From Paenibacillus sp. MAHUQ-63 (GTDB taxonomy: Bacteria; Bacillota; Bacilli; Paenibacillales; NBRC-103111): 64,000 nucleotides of DNA. The stretch spans positions 124,001-188,000 of the forward strand of contig NZ_JARADB010000003.1 of NCBI RefSeq assembly GCF_028765165.1, read 5' to 3'. Position numbers and translations under genes: made by a program. Of the stretch, positions 50,895-59,211 are shown one piece after another (positions within the stretch are counted from its first letter, which is position 1; every line of letters starts with the position of its first letter). A model generated the notes under the pieces. That model did not search any database, was not told the origin of the DNA, and was given only the letters and a program-made list of their open reading frames with translations.

Positions 50895-51881
50895 CTATGC
50901 ATGTGTACCCATGTCATACTCCCAGACCTGCAAGGCTGCGCCGATCATGCCGCCCCAATTTCCACGGTAGGCCTTCTCAATACGCACCCCCTCGCGCATC
51001 GAAGGCATCGTCTTAGCCATCGTTTCTCGCCGAATCCCTTCGAGAAAAAGCTCGCTCGCATCCGCCACACCGCCACCAACAACAATTAAATGGGGATTAA
51101 AAATGTGGATCAGCGAGGCCAACCCTGCTCCGACGGCCGACATCGACTCCTGCATCACTTCGGCTGCAAGGGGGTCTCCTAACCGCCAGCGCGAGAACAC
51201 TTCTCGCGAATCTACCGGCACCTGCCCCATCCCTGCTTTCTCCAACCGTACGGCCATTCTTCGCGCAATATTCGTGCCTGAGGCATATTGCTCCAAGCAC
51301 CCTTGGCCTCCGCACAAGCAAGGCTCCCCCTTCCAATCCACGGACAGGTGGCCGAGCTCTCCCCCCGCTCCCCAGACACCGTGAACAAGCTGCCCATTCA
51401 CAACAACCGCTCCACCAACACCTGTCCCCAGCGCCACGCAAAGGAAATGGTCCATTCCTTTGCCAGCGCCGAGATATTTCTCTGTTAGCGCCAAGACGTT
51501 CACGTCATTGTCAACATATACCGGCATAGCGAATTGAGATTGCAGCAGCTGCTTCAGCGGCGTTCCGGCATACCCCGGAAGCAGCTCGGATGCGGACCGG
51601 ACACTACCGGTCGCCCAATCAATCTGCCCAGCGCTCCCTACGCCGATCCCCTTGAAGCGCAGTCCCGGTCTGGCTGAACCGGCTTCCTGGAGAAGCTTTC
51701 GCAACGTCAGCGTCACACGCTCCGAAGTGTCCGCCACTCCCGCAAGTGTCGCCATACTGACGGCAAGCTCTACTTCGCCGCTCGAATGAACGATGCCGGC
51801 ATTGATTTTCGTGCCCCCGATGTCAATCCCGATGGCGTAGTCGGACATAGGGTCCAACGCAGCCGAAACCTTAACTTCCAT
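50895..51881 (-). CDS. nanK: ROK-family kinase, probable N-acetylmannosamine kinase
   Basis: A 328-residue ROK sugar kinase. ATP motif IGIDIGGTKINAGIV, catalytic-Asp-containing VYVDNDVNVLALTEKYLGAG, ROK signature GAGGELGHLSVD and the zinc motif CLCGGQGCLEQYASG. Sequence alone fits glucokinase or ManNAc kinase; being last in a nanA-nanE-nanK operon it most likely phosphorylates N-acetylmannosamine. The ATG at 51881 is chosen; GTG at 51893 has GGAGG too near. Starts 42 bases after nanE. Confidence 0.82.
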   Translation of the reverse strand: MEVKVSAALDPMSDYAIGIDIGGTKINAGIVHSSGEVELAVSMATLAGVADTSERVTLTLRKLLQEAGSARPGLRFKGIGVGSAGQIDWATGSVRSASELLPGYAGTPLKQLLQSQFAMPVYVDNDVNVLALTEKYLGAGKGMDHFLCVALGTGVGGAVVVNGQLVHGVWGAGGELGHLSVDWKGEPCLCGGQGCLEQYASGTNIARRMAVRLEKAGMGQVPVDSREVFSRWRLGDPLAAEVMQESMSAVGAGLASLIHIFNPHLIVVGGGVADASELFLEGIRRETMAKTMPSMREGVRIEKAYRGNWGGMIGAALQVWEYDMGTHA

Positions 51882-51923
51882 GCTTCCCTTCACACCTCCA
51901 CCTGTTCTCCCCTCAATTCCGGA

Positions 51924-52607
51924 CTACTGTCTGTTCATGGCTTGCATAAATTTGGCGGTAATCAGCTGAGGACGGGTGATCGCACTGCCGACGACGACCT
52001 GAGCAGCTCCGCAGTCCAGCGCTTTGGCCGCTTCCTCCGGCGTCCAGATGCGTCCCTCAGCGATGACAGGCACTCGCACCGCTTCACTCAACTCCTGTAT
52101 TAACTGAAAATCCGGCTCCTCGGATTGGCGGCTATAAGCGGTATATCCCGAAAGCGTTGTGCCGATGAAATCGGCGCCTAACCTTTCCGCTGCTAGCCCC
52201 TCTTCCAGCGTCGAGATGTCGGCCATGACCGCCGCCCCCATCTGATGCGCGCATTCAATAAGCGGTTTAACAGCCTCAAGGCGGCCTTCGCGTTTCGTAA
52301 CATCAAGCGCAACGACTTCTGCTCCGGCCATGACAATTGCTTTCACTTCATTCAGCGTAGGCGTTATGAAAATATCCGATCCGGCGATTTCTCTCTTAAT
52401 TAGCCCGATTACCGGCACGGACACCTCTTGCTTGATCGCAATGATATCGAACACGCCGTTCGTGCGAATGCCGGACGCCCCTGCACTTACAGCGGCTCTA
52501 GCCATTTTGGCCATCGTATCGCCACCTCGCAGCGGTTCATGGGGGAGCGCTTGGCATGAAACAATCAGCCCCCGCAAAGGGAATAATTCACGAGCTCGAT
52601 GTATCAT
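51924..52607 (-). CDS. nanE: N-acetylmannosamine-6-phosphate 2-epimerase
   Basis: A 227-residue TIM-barrel enzyme converting ManNAc 6-phosphate to GlcNAc 6-phosphate. The start LIVSCQALPHEPLRGGDTMA, the IGLIKREIAGSDIFITPTLNEV block with the conserved Lys, the catalytic-Lys/Glu region VALDVTKREGR, GADFIGTTLSGYT and VPVIAEGRIWTPEEA are all NanE signatures. Length is normal (about 220-230). The ATG overlaps the nanA stop by four bases (ATGA), so translation is coupled. Confidence 0.95.
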   Translation of the reverse strand: MIHRARELFPLRGLIVSCQALPHEPLRGGDTMAKMARAAVSAGASGIRTNGVFDIIAIKQEVSVPVIGLIKREIAGSDIFITPTLNEVKAIVMAGAEVVALDVTKREGRLEAVKPLIECAHQMGAAVMADISTLEEGLAAERLGADFIGTTLSGYTAYSRQSEEPDFQLIQELSEAVRVPVIAEGRIWTPEEAAKALDCGAAQVVVGSAITRPQLITAKFMQAMNRQ

Positions 52608-53530
52608 AGCCTGGCTCCATTCACTTCAGCTATATAGCCCAGCATCCGTTGATTCAAAGCTATAATCCGTTGTTGATCCGCTGCAGCAACAGGCAGTAAG
52701 GGCAACCGGGGCTGCCCCGTTTCATAACCCCGCTCCTTCAAAATGGCTTTGCATGCCCCATACAAGGAAGGGAACGACAGCAGCTCGGTGATCAGTTCAT
52801 TCACGATGAACTGCCACTTCTGCGCTTCAGCAATCAAGCCCTGACGGAAGCATCGCTCGATGTGAAGGAACAGCTCCGGCATGACTCCGTAAGTCCCCCC
52901 GATACCTCCATCGGCGCCTATGCTCCTGCCTGCCAAGTATTGTTCGTCCGGTCCGTTCAGAACGAGGAAGCCTTCTCCCCCGGCCGCTTTGAACTGCTGC
53001 AGCTCGAATGTGCTTTCGGCGGAAATTTTGACGCCGATCACTTTGTCTTGTGCCGCCATACGCGACAGCAGGCTTAGTGACAAATGAAAGCCCGTCGTTT
53101 GCGGGATATGGTAAATGATGAACGGCAGCGATGTGCTGTCGATGATCGCCTGCCAATGCGCCTCTACGCTTGGTGCCGACAGACGGTAATAGATAGCCGG
53201 CACGGCTGACACTGCGTGTGCCCCGACTTTCTCGGCGTGCACAGCGAGCTCTACGCTGTCACGGGTGGACGGTGCGCCGACATGCGCGATAACCGTCAGT
53301 TCGTCGCCGACTTCTTCGATCACGGCCTCCAACATCGCCTTCCGCTCTGCAACGGATTGCAGCATGCCCTCACCGGAGGAGCCGCCAACGTACAAGCCTG
53401 TGACACCGGTCTGTGCGTAGGACCTCGCTAAACGGCGTGCGGATTCTCTGCTTATCTCACCGTTGTCGTCATAGCAGGAATACATCGCAATAGTAATTCC
53501 CTCAAACCCATCCGAATTGTTGGTTTTCAT
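52604..53530 (-). CDS. nanA: N-acetylneuraminate lyase (DapA/NanA family)
   Basis: A 308-residue TIM-barrel aldolase of the DapA/NAL superfamily. GGSSGEG (49-55), Tyr140 in FIIYHIP and the Schiff-base Lys168 in VIGVKISAES are the catalytic marks. With NanE and NanK it cleaves sialic acid to pyruvate and ManNAc. Its C-terminal part is diverged enough that other keto-acid aldolases are possible, but the operon settles it. The ATG at 53530 (AGGAGG nine bases upstream) is chosen; a frame from 53650 would run into the tandem repeat array. The array lies directly upstream, so the promoter and leader of nanA are unusual. Confidence 0.9.
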   Translation of the reverse strand: MKTNNSDGFEGITIAMYSCYDDNGEISRESARRLARSYAQTGVTGLYVGGSSGEGMLQSVAERKAMLEAVIEEVGDELTVIAHVGAPSTRDSVELAVHAEKVGAHAVSAVPAIYYRLSAPSVEAHWQAIIDSTSLPFIIYHIPQTTGFHLSLSLLSRMAAQDKVIGVKISAESTFELQQFKAAGGEGFLVLNGPDEQYLAGRSIGADGGIGGTYGVMPELFLHIERCFRQGLIAEAQKWQFIVNELITELLSFPSLYGACKAILKERGYETGQPRLPLLPVAAADQQRIIALNQRMLGYIAEVNGARL

Positions 53531-53561
53531 ATTGATCTTACCTCCTGTTTCTTGCGCTTTT

Positions 53562-53870
53562 GCTTGCTCTTGCGTACCTCTCGTACTGCACCCCTGCTTG
53601 TTCTCACGTACTCCACTTACCGCGCTCTTGCTTGTTCGCCCGTACTCCACTTACTTACGCTCTTGCTTGTTCTCACGTACTCCACTTACTGCACTCCTGC
53701 TTGTTCTCACGTACTCCACTTACCGCGCTTTTGCTTGTTCCCACGTACTCCAGTTACCGCACTCTTGCTTGTTCCCACGTACTCCACTTAATGCGCTCCT
53801 GCTTGATCCAGCGTACTTTACTCTCTTACACGCCTGCTTGTACTTGTGTACTGCTGCAGCTGGTTACCGC
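53562..53870 (-). repeat. 34-bp tandem repeat array, about nine units
   Basis: Units start at 53562, 53596, 53630, 53665, 53699, 53733, 53767, 53801 and 53836, so the period is 34 or 35 bp. On the plus strand each begins GCTTG followed by a variable TTCTCAC-like segment, CGTACTCCACTTAC and a CGCGCTCTT tail. Units 2-7 are close; the ends are degenerate. There are no spacers, so it is not CRISPR. It occupies the leader between the broken permease and nanA, 32 bases before nanA; all three plus-strand frames stay open through much of it, but this is a by-product of repeat composition. Confidence 0.85.
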
Positions 53871-53924
53871 GCTCCCATCTGTACTTGCACCCCTGCTGCT
53901 TCTTACGCTCACCGTTTCGCTACC

Positions 53925-54056
53925 GTTTCTTGCATTCCCCTGTCTCGCTCTCCTGCTGTTTCTTGCATTCCCCTGTCTCGCTCTCCTGCTGTTTCCTGCA
54001 TTCCCCTGTCTCGCACTACTGCAGTTTCTTGCATTCCTCTTTCTTCCCCCGTTACA
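53925..54056 (-). repeat. 33-bp tandem repeat array, four units
   Basis: Units start at 53925, 53958, 53991 and 54024 (exact 33-bp period). Each begins GTTTCTTGCATTCCCCTGTC on the plus strand and ends TCTCCTGCT; the fourth unit is diverged after GCATTCC. Adjacent to the 34-bp array but not the same sequence. Confidence 0.82.
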
Positions 54057-54076
54057 ATCCCGCTACCGTCAGCCCC

Positions 54077-54969
54077 TTAACCCTTCACCGCACCCATCGT
54101 AATGCCCTGCGTAAACGCTCTCTGGAACACGATGAAAATGGCAATCATCGGAACGGATGCCAACAGCGCACCTGCCATCAGAACGCCGTAGTTCGTCATG
54201 AATTCGCTTTGCGTCGTCATCATGGACACACCCAGCGGAAGCGTCATCATCGGCGTGGAGCGAATCATGATCAATTGACTGAAATAATCGTTCCACGAAG
54301 CAATGAAGGTGAAGATGGCGAGAGCTCCCAGAGCAGGCTTTAACAGCGGCAAAATAATCGTCGAGAACAGCCGAATTTCCGTGCAGCCGTCCATCTTCGC
54401 CGCTTCCATCAGCTCCCCCGGAATCGTCTGGGCGAACTGTTTCATCAGAAAAACGCCGAACGGCCAACCGATAGCCGGCAGGATAAGCCCATAGTACGTA
54501 TTCACCCAACCGAAATCAGCCAGCATCGTGAACAAAGGAACGAGTATGACCTGCTTCGGCAGCGCCATAGCGGCGATAAACATCGTGAAAATGATTTTCC
54601 TGCCCGGAAATTGCTTTTTCGCCAGCACGTAGCCCGCCGTTGACGAGACGAGGCATACCGCGAACATTTCACAATGGATATGACGAAGCTGTTCAGCGTC
54701 CAGCGGCCTATCGGGTTTTTGAACAATTCCTGCCAGTTGCCGATCGTCGGCTCCAGCGGGAACCATTCCGGCGGAATCGCCGTCGCGACCGTTTGTATTT
54801 TGAATGCACCTGTCACGATCCAGTAAAACGGAAAAATAAATACAATCGTCGATAGCAGGAGAATGATCATGGAGACCACCTTGATCGGGGTCCATTTTCG
54901 TTTTACGCCCGCAGACCGAGTTTGCCTCATACCGCCGGAGCGCGCTTGCCCATATGCGTTTGCCGTCAT
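54077..54969 (-). pseudogene. Frameshifted MalG-type ABC permease of the sialic acid cluster
   Basis: The N-terminal part (from ATG 54969, AGGAGGTCATC ribosome site) reads MTANAYGQARSGGMRQTRSA, membrane helix VVSMIILLLSTIVFIFPFYW, up to WTLNSFVISIVK. The C-terminal part (FAVCLVSSTAGYVLAKKQFP, EAA loop [20 protein letters not shown], end GITMGAVKG) is in another frame. The frames join without a gap if one A is added to the AAA run at 54669-54667, giving VKMFAVCL, with the 14-residue distance between NS and SS that normal permeases have. So one base has been lost. It may be a true inactivating change or a sequence error; otherwise the gene looks intact. Six helices expected when repaired. Confidence 0.8.
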
Positions 54970-54978
54970 GATGACCTC

Positions 54979-55876
54979 CTAATACTCTACATCGCTGCCA
55001 AAATATTTGAACTGAATCGTCGAGATGATGCCAATCACGATCGCGAGCAGAATGCCCATGGCCGAGGCAAGCCCGAAGTGACCCAAGAGAAAAGCTTGCT
55101 CATAAACGCCGTACATCACCGTCGACGTGCTGTAGACCGGACCGCCGGATGTCAACAATTGAATAAGCGCGAAGCATTGGAACGTATTGATCGTCGTAAT
55201 GACGATGACATATAAGTTCGTCGGCATCAGCATCGGCCACACAATTTTGATGAAAATTTGCCACGGTGTCGCCCGGTCAATCTCCGCCGCTTCCAGATAC
55301 GAAGCAGGAATGTTACCCAGCGAGGCGACGTACAGAATGATTGGCTGACCGACCGATGTCGTGATCAGTACGGCAATAATCGCCAGCAATGCAGTTCGCG
55401 TATCGCCCAGCCAAGATACCGGCTCGAGTCCCGCGAGACTTGTGAGATAGTTCAAAATGCCGTAGTTCGGGTGGTAGATCCATCCCCACACGACGGTAAC
55501 GCTGACGACCGAGGAGACCGCAGGCAGATAGAACACGCCACGAAACAGCGATCTCCACGTTTCCTTCATCTTGTAAATATTCACCGCAACGAAAACGGAA
55601 AAAATGATAACGACCGGCACGGCGATGACGACCAGCAATACCGTATTCCGCATGGATTTCAGAAAAATTTCGTTATGAAGCAATGCCGTATAGTTATCCA
55701 GACCGATGAAATCGAAATTTCTTAACGAGTAATCGAAAAAGCTGATATAAATGCCTCTTAGCATCGGGTATGCAACAAATACGAGAAAAAATCCCAACGC
55801 CGGAAGCAAAAAGAGAATAGCTCATCAGCCAGTCGCGCAGCGCTTTGGTTCTCCACTTGCCAATGGATGCCTCCAT
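54979..55876 (-). pseudogene. Frameshifted MalF-type ABC permease of the sialic acid cluster
   Basis: The start MEASIGKWRTKALRDWLM is read from the ATG at 55876, in one frame, and the remainder (ILFLLPALGFFLVFVAYPML, EAA loop IPASYLEAAEIDRATPWQIF, end FKYFGSDVEY) in another. Removing one base at 55820-55822 gives WLMAILFLLPALGFFLV, a normal first transmembrane helix. So there is one extra base. EAA loop has Arg where Gly is usual (IDRATP for IDGATP), a further sign of relaxed constraint. Next to the other broken permease. Alternative: the real start is the ATG at 55809, giving a 276-residue protein that lacks the N-terminal arm but keeps all helices, so partial function is conceivable. Confidence 0.7.
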
Positions 55877-55908
55877 GTCCTTATCCCCTTATCTTGTGTG
55901 TAGTGAAA

Positions 55909-55936
55909 GGGGCAGCGCACTTCCTTGCACTGCCCC
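55909..55936 (-). promoter_or_regulatory. Intra-operon hairpin after the binding-protein gene
   Basis: GGGGCAG and GCA pair with TGC and CTGCCCC (one symmetric mismatch) over a six-base loop, with no T run. It lies 13 bases after the binding-protein stop, at the same relative place as in the two other ABC operons. Confidence 0.5.
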
Positions 55937-55949
55937 TGCCAACCCATTG

Positions 55950-57335
55950 CTACTTCTGGACTTGAGCCCGGGCCTTCGCCATCGCTTCATTCGCTTTGAC
56001 GGCAAAAGCATCCAACGCTTCCTTGCCTGTAGCCGCTCCGGTCAAAGCACGCTGCAGCTCAGGGAACCAGAACGTGCGGATCTCTGCATAACCGTCTGCA
56101 ATCGTCGGCGGATCCGTAATGAATTGACGCGCGAGGTCAGCATACTTGTACTCAGGGTCGTCATAAAGACCGGTCACGGATGTGCGGGCGGATAATCCGC
56201 CGGTTTGAATGACGTTCTTCTTGCCCCACACAGGATCGTTGACGACGAAATCGATAAATTTCTTGGATGCGGCGATCTTATCCGCATTGCCGTTATTGAA
56301 GATGGCCAGACCTCCCAGGAACGGCTCCAGCTTAGGTTTGGAACCGTCCAGCGTAGGGAACGGCAGCAAAACATCTTCGAAAGGCACTTTCTTATTCGCT
56401 ACGTTCTGCGCTTTCAATACCGGCGAATAATTCAGTGTAAACGCCAGCTTCCCTTGCAGAAACAAGTCATTCACGTCGGATGCCGCCAAGGAAGCGGCTC
56501 CGGCTACGCTCAGTTTGTTTTTGGTCGCTTGAACAACCCAATCCAGCGCCTTGCCGGCATTCTCCGTATTGATCGCAACCTTCGTGTTGTCCTCCGTCAA
56601 GAATCGGGATACCCCCAAATTCGCCAAGTAGGCGCGAGTGCCTTGGTCCCCCGCTGTGCTTTTGGCGAAAAATCCGGTCGGAATCATGTCAGGCGCCTTC
56701 TCTTTGACCGCCTGCAGTGCTTTCTCATATTCCGCTGCCGTCCACGTTCTGTCCGGTCTGCCCAGCGGAAGCAAATCCAGCGCGCCGATTTTCTCAAATA
56801 CGGTTTTATTGACGGCCATCATGAACGGCCCCGTATTCAGCGGATACATAACGATTTGATCGCCAACTGTCGACTGCTTCCAGAAAGCCGGGGCGATGTC
56901 ATTCTTCACCTCTGGTGTAACCATGTCATTCAGCGGTGCAAGCAGTTTCTTTTTGCCCCAGTCGATAATGCGCCCCGGTGCGTCGTAGATGACGTCAGGC
57001 GCCGTGTTTGAGGCAATCGCCACGTTCAGCTTCTGTGGCCCCCCGTCGAACGTAATCATTTCCAAATTGACTTTAATTTCGGGGTATTTCTGGTTGAAAG
57101 CGGCTATGATCTGTTTCTCGTATTTGCCTACCTCACCGTCCAACGTCTGGAAGTTAGGGAAATTCCACCACGTAATCTCCACCGGTTTGGCGCTGGCTAC
57201 TGCAGCCGGCGGCTTCGAGGCATCCGGTGATGCAGCCGGCTTGGCCGTTTCTGTATTGCCGGTACATGCAGCCAATAGGGACCCAACTAACGCGACGCTT
57301 AGCACGGTCATTAACCCTTTTTTCATTGTCCTCAT
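55950..57335 (-). CDS. Extracellular sugar-binding lipoprotein (sialic acid cluster)
   Basis: A 461-residue family 1 binding protein. Signal peptide with lipobox (VGSLLAAC) after MKKGLMTVLSVAL, then a Pro/Ala linker. The mature domain has ITWWNFPNFQTLDG, TAPDVIYDAPGRIIDWGKKKLL and FMMAVNKTVFEKIGALDLLP. Intact and full-length, unlike the two permease genes that follow. GGGGG lies seven bases before the ATG at 57335. It is divergent from the fourth response regulator, which probably activates it. The ligand is unproven; sialic acid or a sialoside is inferred from nanAEK. Confidence 0.86.
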   Translation of the reverse strand: MRTMKKGLMTVLSVALVGSLLAACTGNTETAKPAASPDASKPPAAVASAKPVEITWWNFPNFQTLDGEVGKYEKQIIAAFNQKYPEIKVNLEMITFDGGPQKLNVAIASNTAPDVIYDAPGRIIDWGKKKLLAPLNDMVTPEVKNDIAPAFWKQSTVGDQIVMYPLNTGPFMMAVNKTVFEKIGALDLLPLGRPDRTWTAAEYEKALQAVKEKAPDMIPTGFFAKSTAGDQGTRAYLANLGVSRFLTEDNTKVAINTENAGKALDWVVQATKNKLSVAGAASLAASDVNDLFLQGKLAFTLNYSPVLKAQNVANKKVPFEDVLLPFPTLDGSKPKLEPFLGGLAIFNNGNADKIAASKKFIDFVVNDPVWGKKNVIQTGGLSARTSVTGLYDDPEYKYADLARQFITDPPTIADGYAEIRTFWFPELQRALTGAATGKEALDAFAVKANEAMAKARAQVQK

Positions 57336-57554
57336 TCAAGTACCCCCATTATCGTTATAGGAATTTACGGGACTCGTTTCATTCCTTGACCTAAGCATAG
57401 ATCATAAAGTCCAATGGCAGAATCCCACTGGTTTGACATCTATGGTCCAATTATGACCTGTTCGGTTTTCTGTTTTTTATGAACACGTTTTGTAGCGATT
57501 TTAGTATATAATTCAAGTAAAGAGAAGAGCAGGTCACAATTTTCGGGGGAATTC

Positions 57555-59210
57555 ATGTATACGTTATTAATCGTTGAGGATGAGCCGCTGATTCGCATGG
57601 GACTCCAGCATTATTTTGCCTGGCAGGAACTTGGGGTCACCCGTATTTTGGCGTCGGACAATGGAAAATCAGGTTTGGAGCTGGCGCTCCTGGAGCGTCC
57701 CGATCTCATTATTACGGATATTCGCATGCCGGAAATGGACGGCTTGGCGATGATCGAAGGGCTGCGCGGCCGGTTGCCCGACACCGTTTTTATCATTTTG
57801 ACCGGCTTTAATGAATTTGCCTATGCGCAGCAAGCGATCCGTTTGGGCGGTGTGCACGCCTTCTTGATCAAGCCGTTGGAATATGAGGAAAGTCTAGCCA
57901 CCATTCAAGAGTGTATGGAGGTGGTTTCCAACCGGCATAAGAAGCGCGAAGCGCTAGCGGAAATGGAGTTTGCCGTGCAAGAAACGAAGCGGTTCCGAGA
58001 AAGCGAATGGATTCGTTTGCTGCTAGAGGATGAGCCGTCCGAGTCGTTTCACGAGGAGATGGCAAGCAGCCTCTTCGGATCGCCAAGTGCCGGCTGTTTG
58101 CCGTTCGTTCTGACTTGGCTGCCACCGCTTGCCGCTTCCCCCGTTTCCAGAAATGCAGTCAAAGAGGCGGCCGCCTCGATTATCGAAAGCGCGATTTCCA
58201 ACCTATACAGCTCTCTGCTTGTTCGTCCATGCATGACCTATCTGCACAAGAACAAGCTGTACGGTATTGCCTTCGTCCATAACTGGAGTCAAGATGAGCA
58301 AGGGCTGCCGGAAGGACCTTCTGAGCAACTGATCAAGCAGGCGGGGCTAACCGCGCAAGCCTCCTTCTATCTAGCAGTCGGTTTACCGACCTCCTCGATA
58401 GCCGAACTCGGTCCTTCTATGAAACAGGCGGATAAAGCGCTGCTGCAGCGTTATTTCATACCTGACAGGCATATCTTTATGGCGGGAAGCGGCAACGGCC
58501 AACATGACATCACCGACATCACATCCGCCGCTCTCCTGCAGCTGGACGAGCCGAACAAGAAGCAGCTGCTGGCATGCCTGGAGAATGCCGATGCCGAACA
58601 AATCAAGGCGCTTCTCCAGCATTTCGCCGGGCAGCATGCGGAACCCATGCAGCAGCTCTCGCCTGCACGCTGGCTTGCCTTTCTGCAGGAACTGATCAGC
58701 GCTTGCCTTCAATTCGCAGGCAGGAACGGCGTCCCTTATGAAGGCGTTTACAGTGATAAATTGTTAAGCCTGGCATTCGTAGACGACTTCCCTACGCTGG
58801 AGGCTCTGTTCGAATGGCTGGGCGCATGGATGGTTCAGCTTGGCATGATGTGCCGCCAGAGCTCGCTGTCTGATTCTCCGCAGGACATGCTGATCTTCGA
58901 ACTGATCGCATCCTATATCAAGCAGCATATCGCCGAAGAAGTGACGCTGCAGATGGTAGCCGACCGGTTCTACTATAACCCGTCATATTTAAGCCGGCTG
59001 TTCAAACGTAAACTGAACAAAAACTATATGCGCTTCGTGACGGAAATCCGTATGGCATATGCCCAAGAACTGCTGAAGAAGCCCGACCATCTCGTTACGG
59101 ATATTTGTACGATGTGCGGCTATAAAAGCTTTAAGCATTTTGTGAAAACGTTCGGCAGCCTCACCCGGATGACGCCTACGGAATATCGAAAAAAATGGGG
59201 CTGGGCCTGA
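57555..59210 (+). CDS. Response regulator, REC plus AraC-type HTH (YesN-like, fourth system)
   Basis: A 551-residue regulator. REC about 1-120 with E8/D9, phosphoacceptor D55 in LIITDIRMPEMDG and the Lys in AFLIKPLEYE. A long middle region, then an AraC-type domain at about 450-549 (FYYNPSYLSRLFKRKLNKNY; LVTDICTMCGYKSFKHFVKTFGSLTRMTPTEYRKK). It is divergent from the sugar-binding protein gene across 219 bases; TATAAT in the leader marks a likely promoter. The kinase gene begins one base after its stop. Confidence 0.92.
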   Translation: MYTLLIVEDEPLIRMGLQHYFAWQELGVTRILASDNGKSGLELALLERPDLIITDIRMPEMDGLAMIEGLRGRLPDTVFIILTGFNEFAYAQQAIRLGGVHAFLIKPLEYEESLATIQECMEVVSNRHKKREALAEMEFAVQETKRFRESEWIRLLLEDEPSESFHEEMASSLFGSPSAGCLPFVLTWLPPLAASPVSRNAVKEAAASIIESAISNLYSSLLVRPCMTYLHKNKLYGIAFVHNWSQDEQGLPEGPSEQLIKQAGLTAQASFYLAVGLPTSSIAELGPSMKQADKALLQRYFIPDRHIFMAGSGNGQHDITDITSAALLQLDEPNKKQLLACLENADAEQIKALLQHFAGQHAEPMQQLSPARWLAFLQELISACLQFAGRNGVPYEGVYSDKLLSLAFVDDFPTLEALFEWLGAWMVQLGMMCRQSSLSDSPQDMLIFELIASYIKQHIAEEVTLQMVADRFYYNPSYLSRLFKRKLNKNYMRFVTEIRMAYAQELLKKPDHLVTDICTMCGYKSFKHFVKTFGSLTRMTPTEYRKKWGWA

Positions 59211-59211
59211 T

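Noticed and set aside
53562..54056. CRISPR array
   Set aside because: Units are contiguous at 33-35 bp with no unique spacers, and no cas genes occur in the window.
53517..54080. Long plus-strand open frame encoding a Leu/Thr/Ser repeat protein (PLTALLLV-type units)
   Set aside because: It is a by-product of the 34- and 33-bp arrays; all three plus frames are open, no convincing ribosome site is present, and the region is the leader of nanA on the other strand.
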